Source: Betaproteobacteria bacterium (GTDB lineage: Bacteria > Pseudomonadota > Gammaproteobacteria > Burkholderiales > SG8-39). Taken from it: 64,000 bases of DNA. The stretch's first letter is position 1. Each line of letters starts with the position of its first letter. Under the pieces are notes generated by a model. The model was not told where the DNA came from. It did not search any database and saw only the letters and a list, made by a program, of their open reading frames with translations. The position numbers and the translations under genes are program-made. Location of the stretch: NCBI GenBank assembly GCA_004298385.1, contig SCTX01000089.1, positions 20,736-84,735 on the forward strand, read 5' to 3'. Positions 16,755 to 27,241 of this stretch are shown here, in pieces.

Positions 16755-18284
16755 GTGGCGATGACGCCGTTACATGCGCTGCGCCTGAACGCGCGGCGCT
16801 TTCCGCGCAAGCCCGCGATGGTGTTCGAGGGTGGCGTCATGGATTACAGCGCTTTGTTCGCGCGGGTTGAGCGGATGATGAGCGCTTTCGCCGGCCTCGG
16901 CCTTGCCTGCGGCGACAAGGTTGCCATCTTGGCGCTGAATCATCCTGATTTCGTCGCGGCCTATTTCGCCCTGACCGGGATAGGCGCGATTCCCGCGCCG
17001 GTCAACTACCGCATCGCGGAAGACGACATGGCGCAGGTCGTGCAAGCGTCGGATGCCCGTGTGCTGCTGCTCGGAGCCGGTTTCGAAGACAAGGCCGCGC
17101 GTCTGGGCGCCCTGGTGCGGGACATCGTACTGATCGGCGGCGCGCGGGCCGAGGCGGCGCCTGGCGCGCTGGGACTCGACGAACTGCTCCGGCGGGCCGA
17201 CGATGCGCCGCCGGCGGGCCTGGAGGGCAGTACGGTCATGCTCCATACCTCGGGCACCACCGGCCTGCCCAAAGGCGCGCTGCGTTCGCGCTTCGGCTTC
17301 GAGGAGCGCGCGCTGGAGCAGGGCTTTTGCGCCGATGACCGCATGCTGTGCGCGTTGCCGATCTGTTTGTCGGCCGGCTGCGTTTATACGCTGCTGCCGC
17401 TTTATCTCGGCGCCACGGTCTATCTGATGGATGGCTTCGACCCGGCTGAAGCGCTCCAAATTATTCAACGCGAGCGCGTCACCGCCACCATGTTGCTGCC
17501 CGCCATGCTGCAAAGAATGGTCGAACAAGCCGATTTTCGCGAAGCGGACACCTCGAGCGTGCGCACGCTCCAGTCCGGCGGCGGCGAACTGCACGGCGCT
17601 CTCAAACGGGCGCTGATGGAGAAGTTCGGCGATGCGCTGAGCATCTATGCGGCTTCGTCCGAAGTCGGCCCCTATGCCAACCTGCGCGGCGCCGAACTGC
17701 GAGCGCACCTGGGCGGTAACTGCGTCGGCCGGGTGTTCTTCGGCGTGGAACTGAAGTTGCTCGACGACGAGGGCCGCGAAGTGCCGACGGGAGAGGTGGG
17801 CGAGATATGGGCGCGCAGCGAGTCCCGTTATGACGAGTACTACAAGGATGCGGAGCTGACGGCCAGCACGCGCCGCGGCGACTACCTGAGCGTCGGGGAT
17901 CTGGGACGTTTTGACGCCGACGGCCTGCTCTATTTCGCCGGACGCAAGCGCGACATCATCAAGAGCGGCGGCATCAACATCTACGCGCCGGAGATCGAGG
18001 AGGCGATCCAGACCCACCCGGCAGTGCGCGAAGTGTCCTGTATCGGACTACCGGATAGGCAATGGACGGAACTGGTCTGCGCCGTCGTGGTGCCGCGGCC
18101 CGGTTCGCGTGTCGATGCCGAGGACATCCTCGCGCATGCCGCGCAGCGTTTGGCGAGCTACAAAAAGCCGCGCCGCGTGGTGTTCGTGGAAGAGTTTCCC
18201 AGAAATCTGACGGGACGGGTGCTGAAGAACGCGCTGATCGAAATGGTGCAACAAAAAATTGCCGCGGAGGAGATGGAAACATGA
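16755..18284 (+). CDS. AMP-forming acyl-CoA synthetase (fatty acid-CoA ligase family)
   Basis: 509 aa ANL-superfamily enzyme that activates a carboxylic acid to its CoA thioester using ATP. P-loop-like motif MLHTSGTTGLPKGALRSR near residues 160-177, then an acyl-binding core, hinge GDLGRFDADGLLYFAGRKRD, and C-terminal lid with IKSGGINIYAPEIEEAI and the catalytic Lys in RNLTGRVLKNALIE. The start could be GTG 16755 or ATG 16761; the difference is two residues. The stop overlaps the MaoC start. It should supply the substrate for the dehydrogenase and hydratase beside it. Confidence 0.9.
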   Translation: MAMTPLHALRLNARRFPRKPAMVFEGGVMDYSALFARVERMMSAFAGLGLACGDKVAILALNHPDFVAAYFALTGIGAIPAPVNYRIAEDDMAQVVQASDARVLLLGAGFEDKAARLGALVRDIVLIGGARAEAAPGALGLDELLRRADDAPPAGLEGSTVMLHTSGTTGLPKGALRSRFGFEERALEQGFCADDRMLCALPICLSAGCVYTLLPLYLGATVYLMDGFDPAEALQIIQRERVTATMLLPAMLQRMVEQADFREADTSSVRTLQSGGGELHGALKRALMEKFGDALSIYAASSEVGPYANLRGAELRAHLGGNCVGRVFFGVELKLLDDEGREVPTGEVGEIWARSESRYDEYYKDAELTASTRRGDYLSVGDLGRFDADGLLYFAGRKRDIIKSGGINIYAPEIEEAIQTHPAVREVSCIGLPDRQWTELVCAVVVPRPGSRVDAEDILAHAAQRLASYKKPRRVVFVEEFPRNLTGRVLKNALIEMVQQKIAAEEMET

Positions 18285-18757
18285 ACTTTGAAGAACTGAA
18301 GGAACAGAAGTTTTACTGGGAAGATCTGACGATCGGCCAAGTCTTCGACAGCCCCAGCCGCACCATCACCGAGGCCGATATCGTCAACTTCGCCTGCCTG
18401 TCGGCCGACTTCAACCGCCTGCATGTGGACGCGACCTACGCCAGCCGGACGTCGTTCGGCCAACGCATCGCCCACGGCCTGCTGGTGGTCTCGGTGATGT
18501 CGGGGCTTACCACGCGGATGCTGCTCAACCACTTCATCGAAGAAAACCTTTTGGGCCTGCTCGAGATGCACGTTCGTTTTCCGAAACCGACCTTCGTCGG
18601 CGACACTATTCGCGTGCGCGTCGAGGTGTCCGGTAAAAACGAAACCTCCAAGCCGGACCGGGGGGTCGTGACCTTTCGCCGTCAGGCCGTCAACCAGCGC
18701 GGCGAGGTCGCGGTGGAGGGCGAGTGGAAGCTTCTGCTGCGGCGGCGGACGGCATAG
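18281..18757 (+). CDS. MaoC-like (R)-enoyl-CoA hydratase
   Basis: 158 aa hot-dog fold hydratase. The MaoC signature is present: FACLSADFNRLHVDATYA with the catalytic Asp/His pair (SADFNRLH), then FGQRIAHGLLVVSVMSGL. Adds water to an enoyl-CoA made by the dehydrogenase upstream. ATG overlaps the synthetase stop (ATGA). The frame could open further upstream but would then lie inside the synthetase gene. Confidence 0.9.
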   Translation: MNFEELKEQKFYWEDLTIGQVFDSPSRTITEADIVNFACLSADFNRLHVDATYASRTSFGQRIAHGLLVVSVMSGLTTRMLLNHFIEENLLGLLEMHVRFPKPTFVGDTIRVRVEVSGKNETSKPDRGVVTFRRQAVNQRGEVAVEGEWKLLLRRRTA

Positions 18758-18759
18758 CA

Positions 18760-18945
18760 TGGATTTTCCCCGATTTGACCCGCCTGATCGAGCCGCGATC
18801 CGCGACGGTAGCGGGCACCTCCAAGCGAGGGGGCAATATCCGCCCCGACATCCTGAAAAACCCGCTCGACCACGCAACCGGCGCCGAGAACCTCGAGTTT
18901 GTCGCGCTGATCGTGGAAGAGTTTCGCGACCCAGACCCCCACTAA
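18760..18945 (+). other. Orphan reading frame between maoC-like and citryl-CoA-lyase-like genes
   Basis: The 207-bp gap is open in one frame up to TAA 18943. It encodes a peptide that looks protein-like rather than random: TRLIEPRSATVAGTSKRGGN, RPDILKNPLDHATGAE, LEFVALIVEEFRDPDPH. No start codon of its own is obvious; the frame opens inside the MaoC gene. It may be the tail of a deleted gene, or a small protein starting at a non-ATG codon. Family not recognised. Confidence 0.3.
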
Positions 18946-18964
18946 CAAGGAAGAGGCACGACAC

Positions 18965-19762
18965 ATGAGCATCAAGACAGCCATCGGCTATACCACGCGC
19001 GAGGACATCTTCGTGCGCCAACGCAATCTCGCCAAGGACATACTGGGCAAGCTCGACTTCATCGACATGATCTACTTCACGGCAACCGGAGAGGTGCCCT
19101 CAGAGTCGGTGAAACGCATGACCAATGCCATCATCGTTACCGCCACCGACCACGGCCTGACGCCGAGCGCGATCTCCGCGCGCATGACTTATCTCGGCGC
19201 GCCGGAATCGCTGCAGGGCGCCGTCGCCGCGGGATTGCTGGGCGCGGGCAATCATTTTCTCGGCACCATGCAGAACGCCGCGCAACTGCTCCAGAGCGAG
19301 ATCGGTTCGCTGACGCAGGACGATCCGCCGGCGGCCTTCGCCGAGCGCGCGCGGGAGCTTGCGCGCGCGTACCGGCAGGCACGCCGCATCATTCCCGGCG
19401 TGGGCCATCCGATTCATATCAACGGCGATCCGCGTGTGCCGGTGTTGCATCGCATCGCCGCCGACAACGGCTTCGACGGAAAACACTGGTCTTTGCTCGC
19501 CGCCATCGAGGAAGCGGTAAAGGCCGAGTTCGGCAAATACCTGCCGATCAATGCCGCCGGCGCCGTCGGCGCGACCGTCTCGGACATGGGATTGGCGCCC
19601 GTCTGGGCACGCGCCTTCGCGCTTATCGGCCGCTCCGCGGGTCTGCTGGCGCATTTAATGGATGAACAGCGCGCGCCGCTTGGCCAGAAAATATGGGACC
19701 TGCTGCTGGCGCAGGATGACAGCGCCGCTCTGGCCGCCAAAAGCGGAGTGGCGAGGACATGA
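18965..19762 (+). CDS. Citryl-CoA-lyase-like protein (citrate synthase superfamily)
   Basis: 265 aa, half the size of citrate synthase and related to its catalytic C-terminal region. Landmarks: MSIKTAIGYTTREDIFVR, MTYLGAPESLQGAVAAGLLG, RIIPGVGHPIHINGDPRVPV with the conserved GVGHP active-site His, and FALIGRSAGLLAHLMDEQ, matching citrate synthase GR..GW.AH..EQ. Such proteins are annotated as citryl-CoA lyases and cleave or form C-C bonds of CoA esters. Between a MaoC hydratase and a CaiB transferase, a retro-aldol or Claisen step on a branched-chain intermediate is plausible. Overlaps the next start by 4 bp. Confidence 0.8.
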   Translation: MSIKTAIGYTTREDIFVRQRNLAKDILGKLDFIDMIYFTATGEVPSESVKRMTNAIIVTATDHGLTPSAISARMTYLGAPESLQGAVAAGLLGAGNHFLGTMQNAAQLLQSEIGSLTQDDPPAAFAERARELARAYRQARRIIPGVGHPIHINGDPRVPVLHRIAADNGFDGKHWSLLAAIEEAVKAEFGKYLPINAAGAVGATVSDMGLAPVWARAFALIGRSAGLLAHLMDEQRAPLGQKIWDLLLAQDDSAALAAKSGVART

Positions 19763-20916
19763 TGCCGGCGCCGCTTGCCGGCGTGCGTATCGTTGATCTT
19801 ACCGAGTTGCTGCCGGGCCCCTACGCGACGCAGTTGTTGGTCGATCTTGGGGCGGAAGTGATCAAGATCGAGCGACCCGGCGCGGGTGACAACGGCCGCG
19901 CCCTATCGCCGGGGATGTTTGCGTCGGTGAACCGGGGCAAGCGCAGCTTGTGTCTGGATCTGAAGCACGACGAGGGCCGCGCCGTGTTGCGCCGGCTGGC
20001 GACCCGCGCCGACGTGCTCGTCGAAGGGTATCGCCCCGGCGTGGTGAAACGGCTGGGCATTGATTACGATAAGCTGCGTCCGCTCAATCCGCGGCTGATT
20101 TATGCTTCGCTGACCGGCTATGGACAAACCGGCCCGCTTGCCCAGCGTCCAGGTCATGACGTCAATTACCTCGCCGCCGCCGGCATCGTGGCCCTTTCGG
20201 GCGCGCCGGACGGCCCTCCGGTGCACCAAATCGGCGCTCCGGTCGGCGATCTGGCGGGCAGCATGTTTGCCGTTGTGGCGGTGCTGGGCGCTCTGTTTCA
20301 GCGCACCCAAAGCGGCGTGGGGCAGTACCTCGATGTGTCGATCGCTGACGCGCTGGTGAGCTGGATGTCGCCGCGCATCGGCGTGCATCTGAAGAGCGGC
20401 CATGGCGACGCCGCGTCGACAAAGCGCGAGGTATTGACGCGGCCGGCCTATGGCGTATTCGAAACCGCCGACGGGAAATACCTGAGCTTGGCGGCGGTGG
20501 AGACGCATTTCTGGCGGCGTCTGGTGCAGGCCCTTCAGTTGACCGAGTTCGCCGGCGAGGAGATGGAGGAATACAGCGTCCGCATCGAACGCACTGCCGT
20601 AATCGCCGCCGCACTGCGCACCTGTTTTCGCTCCCGGCCGCTGGCGCACTGGGCAGACTTGCTGGCGCAGCACGATGTCCCGTTCAGCACGGTTCCGGAT
20701 ATATCGGAGGTATTGACGCATCCCCATTTTCTGGCGCGCGGCCTGTTTGCCGCCGGCGCTGGTGGGCCGTTCGTTCAATTCCCGGTGCCGATGACGGGCG
20801 TGGCCGGCACGACCCGCCCGGCCCCGAATCCGGGCGAGCACAGCGACAGCATCCTTGCCGACATCGGTTTTGACGCGTCGGAGATCAAGCGCTTGCGCGA
20901 GCAGGGCGTCGTCTGA
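19759..20916 (+). CDS. Family III CoA-transferase (CaiB/BaiF)
   Basis: 385 aa. N-terminal LAGVRIVDLTELLPGPYATQ and DLGAEVIKIERPGAGDN are diagnostic; the catalytic Asp lies in GAPVGDLAGSMFAVVAVLGA, with YLDVSIADALVSWM after it. Moves CoA between an acyl-CoA donor and a free acid, saving ATP. Start ATG 19759 or the next codon (MMPAPL), overlapping the previous gene (ATGA). Last intact gene of the operon; a fragment of an acyl-CoA dehydrogenase follows. Confidence 0.92.
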   Translation: MMPAPLAGVRIVDLTELLPGPYATQLLVDLGAEVIKIERPGAGDNGRALSPGMFASVNRGKRSLCLDLKHDEGRAVLRRLATRADVLVEGYRPGVVKRLGIDYDKLRPLNPRLIYASLTGYGQTGPLAQRPGHDVNYLAAAGIVALSGAPDGPPVHQIGAPVGDLAGSMFAVVAVLGALFQRTQSGVGQYLDVSIADALVSWMSPRIGVHLKSGHGDAASTKREVLTRPAYGVFETADGKYLSLAAVETHFWRRLVQALQLTEFAGEEMEEYSVRIERTAVIAAALRTCFRSRPLAHWADLLAQHDVPFSTVPDISEVLTHPHFLARGLFAAGAGGPFVQFPVPMTGVAGTTRPAPNPGEHSDSILADIGFDASEIKRLREQGVV

Positions 20917-20917
20917 G

Positions 20918-21085
20918 ACAGACCGATGGGGGTCGTGCCCGTCACACCAAGCAGGAGAGAGATGCAGTTTTAATCTGAATCCGAAGACTGGCAGGTTGCG
21001 GCAAGCTATTCCTTGCGCCGCCACCCGCAAGCCGAGGTGGCGCCGATCGTCGAGGCCTACGCGGATGAGCTTCCGATTCAACTCC
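20918..21085 (+). pseudogene. 5' fragment of acyl-CoA dehydrogenase, duplicated from or in 23.7 kb
   Basis: This stretch and 23713-23880 are homologous, including about 45 bp of leader. The fragment reads MQF-stop-SESEDWQVAASYSLRRH then AEVAPIVEAYADE, against MQFELEDWQVSATESLRR and AEVAPIVEAYEDE in the intact gene. It has a TAA at codon four and is cut at about 21075, where an opposite-strand dehydrogenase ends. Interpreted as the broken left copy produced when the 2.6-kb block 21.08-23.7 kb entered. Confidence 0.8.
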
Positions 21086-22259
21086 GCCGCTGGTCGAAGG
21101 CCCTGCCGTAGACCATCGAGGCGATGGTGTTGCGCAGAATCTCCGTGGTGCCGCCGCCCAGCGCGAAGCCCCGGCAATCCCGGACCATGCGTTCCAGGGA
21201 GCAATCCCGGGTGAAACCCAGGTGGCCATGAATCTGCAAACCCTCGTTGGTTACCCGTTGCACCATTTCGTTGGCGTACAGCTTGGCTAAAGCAGCATCC
21301 AAGGGGTCCGGAAAACCGTTCTTCAAGTTCGTGGCGGCGCGATAAATCATCATCCGGGCGGCATGGATCTGCACCGCCATGTCGGCGATTTTCCACTGGA
21401 TGCCCTGGAACTCGCAGATGGGCCGGCCAAATTGCTTCCGCTCTTCGGAATAAGCCTTCGCGGTTTCATAGGCGGCCTGAGCCACACCCAGGCACATCGC
21501 GGCATTGCCGACCCGCTCCGGTCCGAAGGAACCCATGAGGATCTTGAAACTCTTGCTGCTGGTGGGATCGCCGGGCACCAGAACGTTCCCCTTCGGCACC
21601 CGGCAGTTATCGAAGAAAACCTCGACCTCGGGCATTCCCCGCCCCCCCATTTTGCGGGTCGGCTGGCTGACGCTGAAACCCGGAGTGCCTTTCTCGATGA
21701 CGAGGGCGCCGATGCCGCGGGGCCCGACGCTATCCTTGGCGAAGCGGGCGAACACCAGGATATGGGTGGCCAGATGCCCCCCCGTGCAGAAGGCTTTCTC
21801 GCCTTTCAGCACATAATGGTCGCCATCAGGCAGCGCGGTGCTCGTCATGTCGGTCACGGCCGAGCCGGCATGGGGTTCGCTGATGCCGATGCCGAACATA
21901 TACTCTCCGCTGACCGTCTTCGGCAACCAGCGTTTCTTTTGTTCTTCGTTGCCCAGAATGGCAATGGCACGGGACGGGCCGTTCAGAGCCAACTGACAAA
22001 TGAGGCCGGTGTTGAAGCAAACTCGGGCGATTTCCTCCAGGAACACCGTCCCCTGAATAATCGGGGCTCCGGAACCGCCGTACTGCTCCGGAATCACCAT
22101 TCCCAGATAACCCAGCTTGGCGAGCAAATTCCGATTTTCCACCGGGAACTCCTCCTTCTCATCCCAGTAGGCTGCCTTCCCCCGAAAGGCCTTCTCGGCG
22201 AATTTCCGCACTTCCTGGCGAAAAGCCTCCAACTCGGGATCCAGTTGAAACATGGTCAT
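21078..22259 (-). CDS. Acyl-CoA dehydrogenase
   Basis: 393 aa ACAD, on the strand opposite to its neighbours. Landmarks: LGMVIPEQYGGSGAPIIQGT, FGIGISEPHAGSAVTDMTST, KQFGRPICEFQGIQWKIADM, and C-terminal FALGGGTTEILRNTIASMVY. Start chosen at MTMFQLDPELEAFRQEV (ATG 22259, after a CAAGGAGCACGCT leader); longer in-frame ATGs lack similarity. Codon usage looks less strict than that of the other two ACADs here, favouring a separate origin. It lies inside the block flanked by the duplicated dehydrogenase fragment. Confidence 0.9.
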   Translation of the reverse strand: MTMFQLDPELEAFRQEVRKFAEKAFRGKAAYWDEKEEFPVENRNLLAKLGYLGMVIPEQYGGSGAPIIQGTVFLEEIARVCFNTGLICQLALNGPSRAIAILGNEEQKKRWLPKTVSGEYMFGIGISEPHAGSAVTDMTSTALPDGDHYVLKGEKAFCTGGHLATHILVFARFAKDSVGPRGIGALVIEKGTPGFSVSQPTRKMGGRGMPEVEVFFDNCRVPKGNVLVPGDPTSSKSFKILMGSFGPERVGNAAMCLGVAQAAYETAKAYSEERKQFGRPICEFQGIQWKIADMAVQIHAARMMIYRAATNLKNGFPDPLDAALAKLYANEMVQRVTNEGLQIHGHLGFTRDCSLERMVRDCRGFALGGGTTEILRNTIASMVYGRAFDQRRS

Positions 22260-22677
22260 AGCGTGCTCCTTGCGCGTGGTTATCTCTGCCCCCATCCAAG
22301 CGGCGGAAGGTGTTTGTCCTGACAAACTTTTGCATTAAACCCCTGAAGTGTCAAGGCGCTCTCGGAAGTAGCTCTCGGAAGTAATCTATCCCAATTCGAT
22401 ATGACCCGGAACGGGGTTCGCATTTCCAACGAGATATGAGCCTGAAGCATGAGTTTTCGCTCGATCATCCAGGACAGGGTGATCGATATGAATGAAATGC
22501 GGCTCGTCAGTCGGTTCTCAATGAGACTAGAACTATGGCTTTGCGGAAATTTTCGTTATACTCGATCCCATCAAGGTCGCGCAAGACGACGATGCCGACC
22601 GGCGCAAAGCCGGCGACGTGATGCTGGGGGGCATCCTGCCGCTCCCGCCATAAAAAATCTTTGAGGAGTTGCAAAAA
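22260..22677. other. 418-bp intergenic region with tandem repeat, palindrome and a coding remnant
   Basis: Divergent promoters for the minus-strand dehydrogenase and the Bug receptor should lie here. Seen: a 13-bp perfect tandem duplication GCTCTCGGAAGTA (22358-22370, 22371-22383); an inverted repeat CGATCA...TGATCG (22462-22485), a possible regulator site; and a 40-codon stretch on the plus strand (22533-22654, NYGFAEIFVILDPIKVAQ ... VMLGGILPLPP then TAA) bounded upstream by TAG, which reads like the C-terminal end of a lost gene. Confidence 0.45.
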
Positions 22678-23661
22678 ATGAGACGGTTCTTCAAGCATCT
22701 GTGTTTTGGGTTCCTCGTTCTCGCGCTATCGATCACAATGTCCGCAGAGGCATTTGCCCAAAGTTATCCCGCCAAGCCCATCCGCTTGCTGGTGCCCTAT
22801 GCCGCCGGCGGAGCGACCGACATCATGGCCCGGGTCGTGGCGCAAAAACTTTCGGAGAACCTGGGGCAGCAAGTGCTAGTGGAAAACCGGGCGGGAGCGG
22901 GGGGCAATATCGCCGCCGATGCCGTTGCCAAGGCCGCCCCCGACGGTTACACGCTATTTTTCGGATCCACCGGCCCGCTGGTCATCAACCCGTTTTTGTA
23001 CGCCAGGCTTTCTTTCGACCCGGCCAAGGATTTCGCTCCCATCGGGCTGGTGGGCGACATGCCCCTGTTCCTGGTCATACCGGTCAGCCAGCCGGTTCAT
23101 TCGATCAAGGATTTAATCGCTCTGGCCAAAGCCAAGCCCGGCAAACTCAATTATGCCTCCTCGGGAATTGGGGGAACCACTCATTTAGCCATGGAGCTGT
23201 TCAAGACAACGGCTGGGGCGGACATCCTCCACATCCCCTACAAAGGTACCGCTGCGGGAGTGGCGGACATGCTGGCGGGGAATATCCAGGTCATGTTCGA
23301 CGTCATGGCGACCAGCGGCCCCCATGTCAAAACCGGCAAGCTGCGTTTTATCGGGGTGACAACAGCCAAACGTTCGGCTTTCGCCCCGGACGTGCCGACT
23401 ATCGCCGAGTCGGGGTTTCCGGGGTTCGAAGCCACTTTCTGGACCGGCTTCCTCGCCCCCGCCGGAACCCCCCGGGAAATCATCAACAAGCTCAGCACCG
23501 AATTGGCCAAGGTGATCGCCCTTCCCGAACTGCGGGAGAGTTTTGCCAGCTTGGGAATGGAACCCCGCACCGCCAACCCCGAGCAATTCGAGGCCTTTAT
23601 CCGCTCGGAAAGCGTCAAGTGGGCCAAGGTGGTCCGGGACTCCGGAGCCAGGGCCGAATAA
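22678..23661 (+). CDS. Bug-family (TctC) periplasmic solute receptor
   Basis: About 327 aa. Signal peptide ending AEAFAQS, then YPAKPIRLLVPYAAGGATDI, GQQVLVENRAGAGGNIAADA, ILHIPYKGTAAGVADMLAGN and the usual C-terminal VKWAKVVRDSGA. Start ATG 22678 preceded by GAGGAGTTGC; a TTG three codons upstream is possible. Like the 13.4-kb homologue it lacks TctA/B partners here. It shares roughly the same fold and motifs with that gene but is clearly divergent, so not a recent duplication. Confidence 0.9.
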   Translation: MRRFFKHLCFGFLVLALSITMSAEAFAQSYPAKPIRLLVPYAAGGATDIMARVVAQKLSENLGQQVLVENRAGAGGNIAADAVAKAAPDGYTLFFGSTGPLVINPFLYARLSFDPAKDFAPIGLVGDMPLFLVIPVSQPVHSIKDLIALAKAKPGKLNYASSGIGGTTHLAMELFKTTAGADILHIPYKGTAAGVADMLAGNIQVMFDVMATSGPHVKTGKLRFIGVTTAKRSAFAPDVPTIAESGFPGFEATFWTGFLAPAGTPREIINKLSTELAKVIALPELRESFASLGMEPRTANPEQFEAFIRSESVKWAKVVRDSGARAE

Positions 23662-23757
23662 GCCCCGGGGTTTTGTGTCATCAAGCACTTGAGCGAGCGG
23701 GGCGCCGTGCGAGGCAGGCCGATGGAGGTCGCGCCGTTCACGCCAAGAAGATGAAAG

Positions 23758-24915
23758 ATGCAATTTGAATTGGAAGACTGGCAGGTTTCGGCAACAGAAT
23801 CCTTGCGCCGCTACCTGAGCGCCGAGGTGGCGCCGATCGTCGAGGCCTACGAGGACGAGCATCGCTTGCCGCCGCCGGAAGTGATCCGCAAGATGCACGA
23901 CTTCGGCTTGTTGGGCGGCTTGCTGAAACAAGCGGACGGGGGGGCGGGACTCGACTATGTGACCTACTGCACCCTGCTGGCGGAGTTGTCACGGGTCTGG
24001 CCGTCATTGCGCAGCATCATCACCGTCTCCAATCTGGCGCTCATGATACTGGCCGAGCGAGGCACGGACGCTCAGCGGCAGCGTTACCTGAATGCCTTGG
24101 TGAAGGGCGAAAAGCTGGCCTTTTTTGCCCTGACGGAACCCAACGTCGGCTCCGATGCCAGTCACGTCGAAACCCGCGCCGTCGAAACAGACGACGGCTG
24201 GTTACTGAATGGACGGAAGCTCTATATTTCCAACGGACCTGCCGCCGATCTTGGCATCGTGTTCGCCCGTACCGGGGAGAAAAACGGCCGGCCTGCCGTG
24301 TCGGCGCTGATCGTGGAGAAGGGCATGCCCGGCTTCACGTCGGTGCGTGTGCGCAGCATGGGCATGAACTGCTGCCCCCTCGGTGAATTGCTGTTCGACG
24401 ACGTGCTGGTGCCGAAAGAAAACCTGGTGGGCGAGAGGGGGGCAGCCTTCGAAATTGCCAAGCACTACCTGAATTTGGGCCGTTGCTTTGTCTCATTCGT
24501 CTGCTTGGGCCTGTCGCAGGCCGCTTTCGATGCGGCGGTGCGTTACGCCGGAGAGCGCCACCAGTTCGGGCGGCCGATCGGCCAGTTTCAACTGGTGCAG
24601 CAGATGATCGCAGACATGATGACTTGGCTTGAAACTTCACGCCTGTTGTCTTACCGTGCCGCAGCCGCCCTTGACCGCCAGCATGCCGACGGCGCCCGGT
24701 ATTGTTCGATGGCCAAGCGGCACAACAGTGAGGCGGTGCTGCGCGTATGCGAAACCGCGCTGCAAGTGCATGGCGGGGCCGGCTACACGCGCGATTTCCC
24801 GGTGGAGCGCTTCTACCGCGATGCCAGGCACTTGACTATCGCCGAGGGCACGAACCAGATCCAAGCGTTGCTACTGGCGCAAAGCGTGCTTGGCTTGTCC
24901 GCGTTGCGCGGTTGA
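23758..24915 (+). CDS. Acyl-CoA dehydrogenase
   Basis: 385 aa ACAD. Landmarks: FFALTEPNVGSDASHVETRA, HQFGRPIGQFQLVQQMIADM, LQVHGGAGYTRDFPVERFYR, and GTNQIQALLLAQSVLGLSAL. The 5' end (MQFELEDWQVSATESLRR) and its leader are duplicated as a broken copy at 20918-21085, directly after the CaiB gene. Before that insertion this gene was probably the last member of the 14.8-20.9 kb operon. Convergent with thiC, 47 bp apart. Confidence 0.92.
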   Translation: MQFELEDWQVSATESLRRYLSAEVAPIVEAYEDEHRLPPPEVIRKMHDFGLLGGLLKQADGGAGLDYVTYCTLLAELSRVWPSLRSIITVSNLALMILAERGTDAQRQRYLNALVKGEKLAFFALTEPNVGSDASHVETRAVETDDGWLLNGRKLYISNGPAADLGIVFARTGEKNGRPAVSALIVEKGMPGFTSVRVRSMGMNCCPLGELLFDDVLVPKENLVGERGAAFEIAKHYLNLGRCFVSFVCLGLSQAAFDAAVRYAGERHQFGRPIGQFQLVQQMIADMMTWLETSRLLSYRAAAALDRQHADGARYCSMAKRHNSEAVLRVCETALQVHGGAGYTRDFPVERFYRDARHLTIAEGTNQIQALLLAQSVLGLSALRG

Positions 24916-24962
24916 TCTCCGGATTAGTCGCTTACGCACCAGCAGCTTCCGGCCTGTCCGGC

Positions 24963-26897
<1,935 letters not shown>

Positions 26898-26988
26898 CTA
26901 GAAAAGCTGCTCGCGCCGGCGCACCCGCGCCAGCCGGACTAATGTGAATGTGACCCAAGGGAGCGGAGACAGGAGGGAGAACTGCTCA

Positions 26989-27077
26989 CGCTTCCCTGCG
27001 GCGGCATTATCCGCATCAGGTTCAAAGGGACTCTCTCACCCGCACCGCCGATTTCCGGCACTCGCGCAGGACCCCTA
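26989..27077 (-). promoter_or_regulatory. TPP riboswitch upstream of thiC
   Basis: On the minus strand the stretch starts TAGGGGTCCTGCGCGAG and contains GCGGGTGAGAGAGTCCC, TTTGAACCTGATGCGGATAA and CGCCGCAGGGAAGCG: the conserved TPP aptamer with the CUGAGA-like (here GTGAGAG) and GAACCTGAT.CGGATAAT elements and the closing GGGAAGC. It ends about 100 nt before the thiC start. Confidence 0.95.
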
Positions 27078-27217
27078 ACGTCAGGAGGCCAAGGTACCGC
27101 AATCGCTGGTGTTTTGCAATTGCGCAGCGCCCGCTGCAGCGGGCAACCCGCGGCAAGATCCTGTCCGTGACGATCGGACATTGCGGTTGACGCCCGGGCC
27201 GAATCTCTATATATTAC

Positions 27218-27231
27218 TAACCAGTCAGTTA
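27218..27231. promoter_or_regulatory. Candidate TetR operator
   Basis: TAAC-cagtca-GTTA half-sites in symmetric arrangement, 10 bp before the tetR-family start and next to the AT-rich stretch CTCTATATATTAC, which could be the promoter -10 region. Position and symmetry are typical for autoregulation by TetR-family repressors. Binding is inferred. Confidence 0.45.
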
Positions 27232-27241
27232 TCAATAACCT

